From: Parapedobacter defluvii
GTDB taxonomy: Bacteria; Bacteroidota; Bacteroidia; Sphingobacteriales; Sphingobacteriaceae
Assembly (NCBI RefSeq): GCF_014642075.1
Contig: NZ_BMIK01000001.1
Span: forward strand, 310,001-374,000
DNA length: 64,000 bases
Direction: 5' to 3'
The translations under genes and the position numbers were made by a program. Below the pieces are notes generated by a model. It ran no database searches. It had not been told where the DNA came from and worked only from the letters and a program-made list of their open reading frames with translations. The number at the start of each line of letters is the position of its first letter. Positions within the stretch are counted from its first letter, which is position 1. This document shows positions 54,095 to 62,313 of this stretch, piece after piece.

Positions 54095-55177
54095 ATGAAT
54101 AGATACGTTCTGCTCCCGCTGGTGTTAGGCCTATTCTCGTGCGGAAAGCAGGCAGAGGGCCCTGCTGTTGACCATGAAACGGAACTGCGGGTGGGCTGGC
54201 AGGTGAGCCAGCCCACTGCCCAACCGTATACGTTTGACCAGCTGCCGGGCATCGCTCGCTACCGGGGGGATTTGTACATGCTCGGCAATGCCGGCACACC
54301 CTGGAACAACGCCGATGACGATCGGTGGAACGGGTGGGCGCTGTATAAGGGAAGTGGCCCGGACGACCTCTCGGAAATGCCCCAACCCCGGATGGCTGCT
54401 AACTTTCCATACCTGCGGACCGAGGGCAACGAGTGGTGCTATTATTGGCTGATGGGATTGTGGGTGGATGAGGCCACCGGTATTTTTTACTCCATTGCCT
54501 ACAGCGAATATAACTACATGAACGGATGGGACTCGGAAGCCAAGGAGCGGCGGTTGGGATTGGCGGTATCGCATGACCAGGGGAGCACCTGGACCTATGA
54601 GGGCGATATTGTTACGCAGGATAAGTCATCGCCGCCGCCGGCCAATAGCCAATATTACGGCGTGGGCGACATAAGTTTTTTCGTGCCGGGCGACGGGTAT
54701 GCATACATCTATTACAAACAGGGGTACTATTCGTTAACCACACTTCACCGCACCCAACAGGATATTTCAGTGGCCCGTTGTGCGCTTGACGATCGGTTGG
54801 CACCCGGGAAGTGGAAAAAATTCTATGCAGGCGGGTGGGATGAACCGGGCCTTGGCGGAAAGGAGACTGCCATCATCCCGTATGTCAATATAGCCAATGT
54901 GGCCTATAACACCTATCTGGATCATTTTGTCTGCATCGGCAATGCGCCATCAGGGCGATCGTTCATCAGTTTTGCCACGGATATGGAACGCCAGGACTGG
55001 ACTGAGCGGGATTTCAGCTTTCCCGATATCACATCGTTTTACAATTGGCAGGTAAATAGTGAGGACGGCAATGCCCATCGGATGGGAAAGCAAATTGAAC
55101 TGTATACCGCCGGTATCGATGCGGCCAGTGGCCAGCGCACCGGTTTCCGGTATACCATAACTTTTACAAAAGAATGA
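54095..55177 (+). CDS. Propeller-like surface lipoprotein (DUF4185/GH43-like fold)
   Basis: A 360-residue lipoprotein with lipobox LGLFSCGKQA. The repeats YRGDLYMLGNAGTPWNNADD, LGLAVSHDQGSTWTYEGDIV and ISFFVPGDGYAYIYYKQGYY are sialidase/GH43-type propeller blades, including an Asp-box-like S-H-D-Q-G-S-T-W motif. Catalytic residues are not certain, so it may be an enzyme or a binding protein. It starts 12 bases after the discoidin gene and overlaps the GH110 gene by 4 bases. Confidence 0.7.
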   Translation: MNRYVLLPLVLGLFSCGKQAEGPAVDHETELRVGWQVSQPTAQPYTFDQLPGIARYRGDLYMLGNAGTPWNNADDDRWNGWALYKGSGPDDLSEMPQPRMAANFPYLRTEGNEWCYYWLMGLWVDEATGIFYSIAYSEYNYMNGWDSEAKERRLGLAVSHDQGSTWTYEGDIVTQDKSSPPPANSQYYGVGDISFFVPGDGYAYIYYKQGYYSLTTLHRTQQDISVARCALDDRLAPGKWKKFYAGGWDEPGLGGKETAIIPYVNIANVAYNTYLDHFVCIGNAPSGRSFISFATDMERQDWTERDFSFPDITSFYNWQVNSEDGNAHRMGKQIELYTAGIDAASGQRTGFRYTITFTKE

Positions 55178-57015
55178 AACGCTTAGGTATTTTTTGTTTA
55201 ATGGCCGCTGGCCTGATGTTCGGCCCGGAGAAAGTCGTGGTAGCTTCGGAAATGGCACCGGTCGTAATTCGCGTAGCGGATAGCGGCCTGATGCCCAATA
55301 CACGATTGAATGTGGAACCCATGATCCGTAAATGGTTACGGATGCACCGCGACCACCCTGTCCATTTGGTCTTCCCGGCGGGGCGTTATGACTTCTGGCC
55401 CCACCACCGCGATGAAGCGTTGTTTGCCCCCTCGGTAGCATTCAATCTGACCGGAATGAAAAATGTGACGGTCACGGGCGCGGGTACCGCCTTTGTCTTC
55501 CACGGCCGGATGATGCCATTCAGGATCGACCACGCAACCGATATCCGGCTGGAAGGGTTCAGTATCGATTGGGATCGGCCCTTCGTCTCGCAGGGACAGA
55601 TCGTATCGATCACAGACGACTACGTAGATATGTCGATCGATAGCCGGGCCTATCCGTATGAGATCGTAGGCGACTCGATTTTTTTCCTGGGGGAAGGCTG
55701 GCGGAGCCCGATCACCAAGAATTACAATAATCTCTACGACAAAGACAGGAAGGAAATCGTTTACCAAACACGGGATAACCCGCTGGGCGATCTCCCCGGT
55801 GCCCCTGCCACCAAGTTGGACGGCGACCTGGTGCGGTTCCATTTCCGGCCAAAGGTTAAACCTGAAGTCGGTACCTTTGTAGCACTCTACCATGGAGCTT
55901 ATATTACCGATGGCATCCTGGTGATCAATAGTGAGCGTGTTGAAATAGTAGATGTAACCATCTATCATACGTTGAGTTGTGGGGTGAGCGGTTATCGGAG
56001 CACCGACATCTCCCTTAAAAACGTGCAAATCATAGCCAATGAAGCGAAGGGAAGAGTGTTCAGTGTGATTGCTGATGCCACGCATTTTAACGGCTGCAAA
56101 GGGACGATAGTCATGGACGGTGTGACTATGACCGGTGCGGGCGATGATTTTACCAATGTGCATGGGATGTATGCACCCGTCGATTCGGTGACCGGCGATC
56201 GGTCGGTCATGGTGAAACCGAACGCACGCTACATTGGTTTTGACGAGGGGGAAATAGCCTGGGTAGTCGATACGTTAACCATGCAGCCGAAGGATTCGAT
56301 ACGGGTGGTCGGACAGGCAACCGTGTGGCATGCCGGAAAGGTGGTGGGGTACCGGGTAACCTTCGACCGGCCCCACCGGGGCGCGGTATCGGCAGGCGAC
56401 CTGCTCGAAAACGCCGATCGTAACCCTGATGTCTTCGTCCGTAATTGCCGGGTGCTGAAGCGGCACCGGGCGCGTGGGATACTGGTGACCACGGCTGGAA
56501 AAGTGGTGATCGAGCATAATTACTTCAATACCGCTGGTGCAGCCATTCTTATTGAGGGTGACACCGACCTTTGGTACGAATCGGGCGGGGTACGCGACGT
56601 GCTGATCTCCAATAACGTATTCGAAAACTGCTATACGTCTGGAAACAACATCATCGACAGCCCGTGGGGGTGGGGAGAAGGCGTCATCACAATAACGCCG
56701 TCTATCCGGCCGGACCGGCCGGATTTTCCGACTTTTCACCGGAACATCCGGATCATGGAAAATACCTTCAGGCACTATGACCACGCCATCTTGTATGCAC
56801 GATCGGTTTCGGGGTTGGTATTTGCGAAGAACCGCCTGTTGCGGACCTTTGACTATGAGCCGTTTTACCGCCCGGTTGGCATTTACCTGGATGGCTGCAA
56901 AGCGGTTACATTGGCGGACAACGAGGCAGACGATGACTTTTTGGGGAAGTCCATCCATTTTGAACACATGCCTAAGCGGGAAATCACCCAGCGAGGGCAG
57001 CGGGTGTTTAAGTGA
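55174..57015 (+). CDS. GH110-family alpha-1,3-galactosidase
   Basis: A 613-residue right-handed beta-helix enzyme. Motifs shared with Bacteroides GlaA/GlaB (GH110, which release terminal alpha-1,3-linked galactose): AGRYDFWP, GEGWRSPI, DATHFNGCKGTIVMDGVTMT, TGAGDDFTNVHG with the paired acidic residues, ARGILVTTAGKVVIEHNYFN, AAILIEGDTDLWYESGGVRD, VLISNNVFENC. Signal peptide ends near VVASEM. It is coupled to the preceding lipoprotein gene (ATGA overlap). It defines the PUL as acting on alpha-galactosidic glycans such as blood-group-B-like or algal structures; the precise linkage is inferred. Confidence 0.87.
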   Translation: MKRLGIFCLMAAGLMFGPEKVVVASEMAPVVIRVADSGLMPNTRLNVEPMIRKWLRMHRDHPVHLVFPAGRYDFWPHHRDEALFAPSVAFNLTGMKNVTVTGAGTAFVFHGRMMPFRIDHATDIRLEGFSIDWDRPFVSQGQIVSITDDYVDMSIDSRAYPYEIVGDSIFFLGEGWRSPITKNYNNLYDKDRKEIVYQTRDNPLGDLPGAPATKLDGDLVRFHFRPKVKPEVGTFVALYHGAYITDGILVINSERVEIVDVTIYHTLSCGVSGYRSTDISLKNVQIIANEAKGRVFSVIADATHFNGCKGTIVMDGVTMTGAGDDFTNVHGMYAPVDSVTGDRSVMVKPNARYIGFDEGEIAWVVDTLTMQPKDSIRVVGQATVWHAGKVVGYRVTFDRPHRGAVSAGDLLENADRNPDVFVRNCRVLKRHRARGILVTTAGKVVIEHNYFNTAGAAILIEGDTDLWYESGGVRDVLISNNVFENCYTSGNNIIDSPWGWGEGVITITPSIRPDRPDFPTFHRNIRIMENTFRHYDHAILYARSVSGLVFAKNRLLRTFDYEPFYRPVGIYLDGCKAVTLADNEADDDFLGKSIHFEHMPKREITQRGQRVFK

Positions 57016-57074
57016 CGCGTTGTTGCCTCCTCCAGCGGTATTGCTTGCCCTTGGAAGTGTGAAATCTGCAGCGG

Positions 57075-57105
57075 ACCCGTCTTGTTTTAAACGAGACGGG
57101 TTTTT
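57075..57105 (+). terminator. Terminator of the PUL operon
   Basis: ACCCGTCTTGTTT (57075-57087) pairs with AAACGAGACGGGT (57089-57101) with one mismatch, followed by TTTT(T). A strong rho-independent signal 60 bases after the GH110 stop. Confidence 0.9.
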
Positions 57106-57169
57106 GCATCAAACGGTACTTCGTCACAATCGTTTGAAGTTTCTCCACGAAAGTATATCGCAGATCATA

Positions 57170-57380
57170 TCAAAGAATGCCCGTGGCCTTATTGTTATGA
57201 ACTGGAACTTGGACCTCCTCCGCCTTTTTCAGCACCCAGTACGATATATCAATAGGGTTATTAGGTCTTAAAGTATCGAATCCGACCTCAAGTAAAACCC
57301 CTTCTTTAATGCCGGGAGCAGCATCAAAGAGAGCTTTGAAATCCCAGTGATGATGAAGGTAATTAAAATGCCTTATAATG
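57170..57380 (-). pseudogene. AbiEii/AbiGii nucleotidyltransferase-toxin fragment
   Basis: About 65 codons: FKALFDAAPGIKEGVLLEVG, FDTLRPNNPIDISYWVLKKA, VPVHNNKATGIL. This is the stretch after the nucleotidyltransferase core in AbiEii toxins (EGVLLEVGFD...PVDISSW). Start and C terminus missing. Confidence 0.65.
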
Positions 57381-57595
57381 TTTACCAACAAGCGCAACGA
57401 TCAAGCAAATGCAATTATTTGGAAATGGACGGCTGCATAGTCGTTCCGACTTTTGGCTTCAAAGAAGACGAGGAAGTAGTTGAGCAATTCGAAAGCATAT
57501 TTAGCGGGAAGAAGATCGTAACTTTAGATAGCAATGACATAGCCAATGAAGGCGGTGTGTTAATTTGCATAACATGGAATATAAAGGCCAATTAA
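57353..57595 (+). pseudogene. Agmatine deiminase-family C-terminal fragment
   Basis: About 78 codons: KVIKMPYNVYQQ, CIVVPTFGFKEDEEVVEQFE, SIFSGKKIVTLDSNDIANEG and GGVLICIT. This is the end of agmatine/peptidylarginine deiminases (IVPTFG..., NDI...GGG.HC.T), with the catalytic Cys position kept as LICIT but the usual GGGIHC altered. N-terminal 270 residues are missing. It overlaps the AbiEii relic on the other strand. Confidence 0.7.
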
Positions 57596-57660
57596 CAAAG
57601 TAGTAGGCGGTATTACCACTTAAACTTCCTAAAAAGGTGAATGTACTGGGCCGACCAATT

Positions 57661-57800
57661 TCACGAAATCCTTTTCTGCTTTCGATCGTTCATTTGCGAT
57701 TTAGCTTTGTGCTTGGCGTATTTGGCCTCGGCTTTTTTCACCTTCGCTATCGTCTTAACCCTTTCGATGATTATTCGATAACGCTGTACGACGGAGTTCA
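57661..57800 (-). pseudogene. Lys-rich C-terminal relic of an unidentified gene
   Basis: An open frame without start: VVQRYRIIIERVKTIAKVKK then AEAKYAKHKAKSQMNDRKQK. Strongly basic and helical. No family recognised. The tandem repeat array starts at its 5' edge. Confidence 0.35.
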
Positions 57801-57804
57801 TTAT

Positions 57805-57954
57805 AGGTGGTGTGCTAAGGACCGTAGGTGGTGTGTTAAGCTTGTTAGGAGGTGATGTGATAACGACCTTAGGTAGTGTGTTGAGCTTGTTAAGTGGTGG
57901 CGTGTTAAGACCGAAGGTGGTGTGTTAAGCTCAGAAGTTGGCGTCAAGCGTACC
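57805..57954 (+). repeat. 21-nt imperfect tandem repeat array
   Basis: About seven units of roughly 21 nt (19-24) with the core AGGTGGTGTGTTAAG followed by a variable CTTGTT or ACCGA. Units begin near 57805, 57826, 57847, 57871, 57892, 57915 and 57936. Read in one plus frame it gives short Gly/Val/Leu repeats (GGVLRTV, GGVLSLL, GGDVITTL, GSVLSLLS), but no gene is attached and a stop ends the frame. Confidence 0.75.
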
Positions 57955-57984
57955 AAAAAAAAAGCACGTTTTACGATTTGGTTA

Positions 57985-58400
57985 TCACCCCAACGCTCCC
58001 CTCAGCCTTTCCTCAATTTTCAATTTAAAATCCTCCGGCTCCAATACTCTCACGCGTTCGCCGTGCGAAAGAATCACCGTTTCCAATTCAAAATTAGGGA
58101 TCACGTCGATCGAAACCGTCACACCCTCTTCCGACTTCGAAACGATCCGTTGCGATCCGTGTAGCGGTTTGGATAATATGTACGGAGCGGACTTCGCCGT
58201 AAAAAACAATACAATACGTTGCAGTGTCTGTCCCTCGATGCGGCTCACACCGGTGATATCCTCAAAATAATCAATCGGGTCGAAACACGTATTTTCGATA
58301 AAGGCAGTTTCTTTGCTTTCCTCCATGCTTATAATGCGGTCAAGTGCCAGCGTAGAAATTCGCTGTAGAAAATCCGGCGGAAGTACGCCACATTCTCTGA
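57985..58400 (-). pseudogene. WYL-domain regulator, N terminus missing
   Basis: About 130 codons matching the end of a WYL-domain transcription regulator: FLQRISTLALDRIISMEESK, FDPIDYFEDITGVSRIEGQT, then the WCX tail VTVSIDVIPNFELETVILSH and VRVLEPEDFKLKIEERLRGA. The DNA-binding winged helix and the first half of WYL are missing; the first codons of the present frame do not look like WYL. WYL proteins commonly regulate defence islands. Confidence 0.75.
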
Positions 58401-58493
58401 TTTTTCCTGAGGACCATATTTGCCTATTGGTCCTCAATTTTTTCTCTTTCCATTGAAATTCATATCTTTACCTCAACTAACTGCTTTTACCTT

Positions 58494-59321
58494 TTGCTGC
58501 CATCCAGAGTATCCATATCACCCATTAGCCGAGCAATAGAAACTGGTGGAAGCAGGCCTGTTGTGGTAATGGCGGATGACTTTGAGGAGTATATTTGTAA
58601 GTACGACTCCAATGGCAAGTTAATCAACGAATATTGCTCGCTTTGTTTTCTTGATGCTTGGGGAATACCCCATCTGCCAGGAGCATTAGTAAACATACTG
58701 CCGGAGCATATTAATCCTGAAATAATTTCAAATCGAACGCAGCCTCACCATTTCGGTAAACCAAGTTTCGGATTACGCTACCAGAAAGAAACGGTGGACG
58801 TCTCTAACATGTTTGTCGGCCTCAAGGGCAATTATCACGAGCTCGGCAAGTATCAGAGTAGGCATACATTATTGAAGATTGCTTTGTTCGATTTATGGCT
58901 AGCTAACACCGATAGAAGCGCAAACAACTACAACCTATTGGTGCAGTCTGTCGAAGAGCGATTTCAGATTATCCCAATAGACCATTCCGACGTTTTCGAT
59001 GGGTGCCGGTTGGGGCAGGAGCTGGCTCAGCTCACGCCGGAAGACAGTATTTTATATGCTGATTTGGCGCACGTTTTGTTGTATAATCCAAAGAAAATAG
59101 CCGATGAGGCCAATGCGATTTTGGATAACTTTCCTACCTTTGTATTAAATTGTGGTAATATGTTGCCCGATATTGTTGCAGGGATGCCCGATGGATGGTG
59201 CCTCAATAAACAGCAATTGGAACAGCAGATCCGCGAAGCGGTGGTCGAAAACAACGCGTGGTTGAAGGATACCGAGGCTAACTTTAGGGAATTGGTGGCG
59301 CCGCTAACAAAAGGAGCATGA
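58494..59321 (+). CDS. HipA-like kinase domain protein (HipA_2 type)
   Basis: A 275-residue protein. It opens LPSRVSISPISRAIETGGSR and continues with ADDFEEYICKYDSNGKLINE (ATP-lysine region), LFDLWLANTDRSANNYNLLV (catalytic-loop-like D...N) and FQIIPIDHSDVFDG (DFG-like Asp). This is the stand-alone HipA-like kinase family paired with DUF3037 proteins. I use the TTG at 58494 since no ATG is near and this fits the family start. It is coupled to the next gene by an ATGA overlap. Target unknown. Confidence 0.78.
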   Translation: MLPSRVSISPISRAIETGGSRPVVVMADDFEEYICKYDSNGKLINEYCSLCFLDAWGIPHLPGALVNILPEHINPEIISNRTQPHHFGKPSFGLRYQKETVDVSNMFVGLKGNYHELGKYQSRHTLLKIALFDLWLANTDRSANNYNLLVQSVEERFQIIPIDHSDVFDGCRLGQELAQLTPEDSILYADLAHVLLYNPKKIADEANAILDNFPTFVLNCGNMLPDIVAGMPDGWCLNKQQLEQQIREAVVENNAWLKDTEANFRELVAPLTKGA

Positions 59322-60151
59322 TGAGGACGTTTTATTCCATCCTGTATTGCAGTATTCGTCCGAATCAGGATGAACGCATCACTATTGGCCTATTTATGGC
59401 TGATGGTGTCCAATGTCATTTTGCCTATGCAGCCGATAAGCTGAACGTTATTAAGGATTTGTTACCCGATGGAGGATATCAGCTCGTTAAATCAAATTTA
59501 CGGGCTATCGAGCAACTTGCTACGTCATGCCAGTCTGATCTACTCAAAGGACATAAGGGCCAACGATTTTTAAGCGAGAGCTATTTGGAATATCTCTCCG
59601 TATATGCAAACAATCTGCTTACTTTTTCTAAACCTGTGCCGCTGAATGTGGCGCTTGATGAGCACACATTCGATAGGCTGTTTGAAAAATTTGTATTTAC
59701 TTTACCCCAGCAGCGACAAAAAGTGCCGGACTCCACTGCTTACGCAAAGCGACGTTTGGTTAAGTCGATTGGCAGGCATGTAAACTTTGATGTAGAGCTT
59801 ACCGAAAATGACTTCGCAGGTCTGATTGTTCCGTCAAAAGTATCGTTTATCGGTAGAAATGATGTGAAGGTAGTAGGGGAAATAAGTGATTTCAGCAAGG
59901 CTCTCCACATACTCAAGCCTCAAATCGGTGCACACCTTTTTTTGGTTGATACCATTAGGCGACAGGAGAAAGATGCCAAATTTTTCTTCGTAGGTGACGA
60001 GCCTTCCAAAAAACTAAAAGATCATCACGATATCTGGGAAAGCCTAAAAAATTACCAGCCTATTGAGTGGGTGCCAACTGATGAGGTGCAACAAATAGAG
60101 GAGTATATGGCAGATCATGATGTGTCTCCTTTTTTTGAAGTCCAAGTATAA
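59318..60151 (+). CDS. DUF3037-like protein, partner of HipA-like kinase
   Basis: A 277-residue protein that begins MMRTFYSILYCSIRPNQDER, resembling the DUF3037 opening (FYSIVRY.PD..RGE..NVGV). The rest has alternating helices and strands with ALHILKPQIGAHLFLVDTIR near the end. DUF3037 proteins are nearly always encoded beside HipA-like kinases; a toxin-antitoxin or defence role is suspected. The length exceeds the minimal domain, so the C-terminal half may be a separate domain. Confidence 0.65.
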   Translation: MMRTFYSILYCSIRPNQDERITIGLFMADGVQCHFAYAADKLNVIKDLLPDGGYQLVKSNLRAIEQLATSCQSDLLKGHKGQRFLSESYLEYLSVYANNLLTFSKPVPLNVALDEHTFDRLFEKFVFTLPQQRQKVPDSTAYAKRRLVKSIGRHVNFDVELTENDFAGLIVPSKVSFIGRNDVKVVGEISDFSKALHILKPQIGAHLFLVDTIRRQEKDAKFFFVGDEPSKKLKDHHDIWESLKNYQPIEWVPTDEVQQIEEYMADHDVSPFFEVQV

Positions 60152-60256
60152 CGATTTTATAGGCTAAACAGCTGTCCGAAAAAAGGGGGGGGTACATAGG
60201 CACACCGGCACACCTGCTAAAGTTTGCGATCACTTTTTTTTGCCGGAATATCGATT
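60152..60256. other. Convergent intergenic gap with a G-run
   Basis: About 105 bases between two convergent genes. It holds a run of about 9 G after AAAAAA (about 60178-60193) and GTGTGCC-like repeats, but no clear terminator hairpin. Confidence 0.4.
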
Positions 60257-61462
60257 TTATTCTTCAGCAATTTTTTCGGAAGAGGCGGCATTTTTAATAG
60301 GAAAATTCATTAAATCAGATAAGCTAATTACCTTTGCGCAAACTCCATGAGAATTTGCTTTAAACCATTCCTTGCCTTCTTCGGAAGTTAGGGAATTCCA
60401 CAATGCCAAAGCTTGTATATCAGGTAGTGTTATTTTTAACAAGCAATCTGAAATAGGCAGTTTTCCACTTTTTATTTTAGCCATCTTTCCGATTTTTCCC
60501 ACTCTTGAGATAATTATATCTCCTGGCTCAGCGCAAACAAAGCCATCAAAACTTTTACTTTCTTCACCCCCAAGATCGAGATTAATAGATAGGTTGGGCA
60601 AATTCGTAGAATGCAGGTATTTTATTTTTAAATTCTTCAATTCTTTATGTGTTTTGTTGCCTCGTTTAATTATCGGTTTCAAATGCTTCAGACAGATTTG
60701 ATTTGTGCAGAATTGGTTTGCTTTTTTCCATTTGTTATATTTGTAATCCATTCTCTCGACTAGAGCATCTTGGTCAATATCAATCTGATCCACTATTTTG
60801 CCGAGTTCATTAGATAGAAAGACAGGAACGTAAGAGCTAGTTGATGAACCTTTTTCGATAATAACAATATGAGTGAGTGCTTCTGTTTTCTTAAAAATGT
60901 TTTCTGGAAGCTGGATGACAGCTTTAATATTATGAGAAGTCAGTAAAGATGATCTTAATGATATAAATTCTTTTCCCGTTATCAGTCCATCGGGAAGGAT
61001 AATTCCTAACTCGCCTTTTCTAACTAAAATTTCAAGATTTTTGGCCAAAAATAAAACATCGGAAGTAATTTTCTTTAAATCCTTGCATTCATCAAGTTGA
61101 GCCTTTTCAAAAATGGTAAGTATATCGGGAGTGGGATTTACCTTTAGGTAAGGAGGATTACAGATGGCTATGTCAATAGAATCACAAATATTTAGTCTTT
61201 CTATGATGTTTTCCTTAATTGTGTCTAATTGAAAAGATTTTACGTTTGGAAACTCAAACTCAGTCCTCATCCTTTGGATGGAATGATCATCAATATCTGT
61301 GACATAGAACGATGCATTAGACCATCTTTCGAATGCGGCACGAAATAGCGCGCCGTCGCCAACACCTAATTCAACGATATTTTTGGGATTGGAAATAGAC
61401 AGGTTATCGATTAATAGTTTCGAGAATATCTGATTTGTATAATATCTGCCTAAAATATCCAT
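60257..61462 (-). CDS. N6-adenine DNA methyltransferase with C-terminal specificity-like region
   Basis: A 401-residue Type I/IIG-style adenine methylase. SAM motif I is VELGVGDGALF (residues about 30-40), followed by an acidic SAM-ribose contact TDIDD and catalytic motif IV NPPYL (102-106). The core continues with GELGIILPDGLI and AVIQLPENIF. From about residue 265 on it resembles restriction specificity (TRD) sequence (NLKIKYLHSTNLP, GDIIISRVGKIGK). There is no nuclease domain. Start codon overlaps the HEPN stop (TAATG). Probably marks self DNA for the cassette. Confidence 0.85.
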   Translation of the reverse strand: MDILGRYYTNQIFSKLLIDNLSISNPKNIVELGVGDGALFRAAFERWSNASFYVTDIDDHSIQRMRTEFEFPNVKSFQLDTIKENIIERLNICDSIDIAICNPPYLKVNPTPDILTIFEKAQLDECKDLKKITSDVLFLAKNLEILVRKGELGIILPDGLITGKEFISLRSSLLTSHNIKAVIQLPENIFKKTEALTHIVIIEKGSSTSSYVPVFLSNELGKIVDQIDIDQDALVERMDYKYNKWKKANQFCTNQICLKHLKPIIKRGNKTHKELKNLKIKYLHSTNLPNLSINLDLGGEESKSFDGFVCAEPGDIIISRVGKIGKMAKIKSGKLPISDCLLKITLPDIQALALWNSLTSEEGKEWFKANSHGVCAKVISLSDLMNFPIKNAASSEKIAEE

Positions 61463-62313
61463 TATAGATTAAAATAACTTTTTTTGTACTTATTATATAA
61501 TTTCAATCTTGTATACGAAGGTTGGGGGGGAGCAAGACGGGAATAAAATGTCTCAAAATAACCGTTGAATTTATCCCGATCCTTTGAATAGTCCCATGTC
61601 CAAACTGTATTAGTTTTCTTTTTCGAACCATCTAAAATTAGCCTTTTAAGTATTCCAGCAAAAAGAAAGTTATTAGAAATCCTTACCGTGTTATGGCAAA
61701 CGGAAATTATTGTTTGAAGCGTATTAAAGTCACATTTTATTGGTTTTTCAACATTATGAAGGTGTTTATCCAACCCCAATGAGATAGCATTTTTAGAACC
61801 AAATTTGCCAAATCTATGGACGATGCAGTGCCGTAGCTCGCAAATCTCGCTAAAAGAGTTCAAATTTGAAGATAAATCAGGAGAAAGATTTGATTCCTGG
61901 ATATTAAGATTTAGAAAATTATTAATGGAGGTTATTATGTTTTTTTTTCCTGCGAATGATACATCTTCGAATAGAGCTTCCGGAAGCGTATTTTTTTTGT
62001 TAGATAATACGGCTCCATAGGTTACTTGCCGTTTTTCACAAATGTTCCTACAGGTATCGTCAATTAGGATTAACTTTCTGAATAACGCTCTAAAATAGCT
62101 CTCGATTGCAGAAATATATCCTAGAATTATTAGATTTCCTAATACCGCCGAAGGGTTTGCCGTCATTAATTTATTGATTTCTATACCATTTGTGATAAAG
62201 CTGTCAATAGGGGATATGTCAGAATCAATATAGGCTCTATCAATTGCCTTATTGAGGTCATAAGGTGTAAGCCCTGGAAGGACGGCGTTGGCTGAAGGTA
62301 AAGTTAACATCAT
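61462..62313 (-). CDS. HEPN-motif protein of unknown class
   Basis: A 283-residue mainly helical protein. Its best motif is RHCIVHR at residues 161-167, which fits the R-x4-H signature of HEPN RNases, with the usual acidic helix before it (AIESYFRALFRKLI). A hydrophobic helix near residues 57-70 (AVLGNLIILGYISA) and a basic C-terminal segment (YTRLKLYNKYKKSYFNL) complete it. No named family is recognised. It overlaps both neighbours by one base (TAATG), so it is translated in strict order after the ATPase. Confidence 0.65.
   Translation of the reverse strand: MMLTLPSANAVLPGLTPYDLNKAIDRAYIDSDISPIDSFITNGIEINKLMTANPSAVLGNLIILGYISAIESYFRALFRKLILIDDTCRNICEKRQVTYGAVLSNKKNTLPEALFEDVSFAGKKNIITSINNFLNLNIQESNLSPDLSSNLNSFSEICELRHCIVHRFGKFGSKNAISLGLDKHLHNVEKPIKCDFNTLQTIISVCHNTVRISNNFLFAGILKRLILDGSKKKTNTVWTWDYSKDRDKFNGYFETFYSRLAPPQPSYTRLKLYNKYKKSYFNL

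Noticed and set aside
60178-60195. A-run followed by G-run as a possible regulatory or origin signal
   Set aside because: A homopolymer between convergent genes without hairpin; most likely plain drift or assembly noise.
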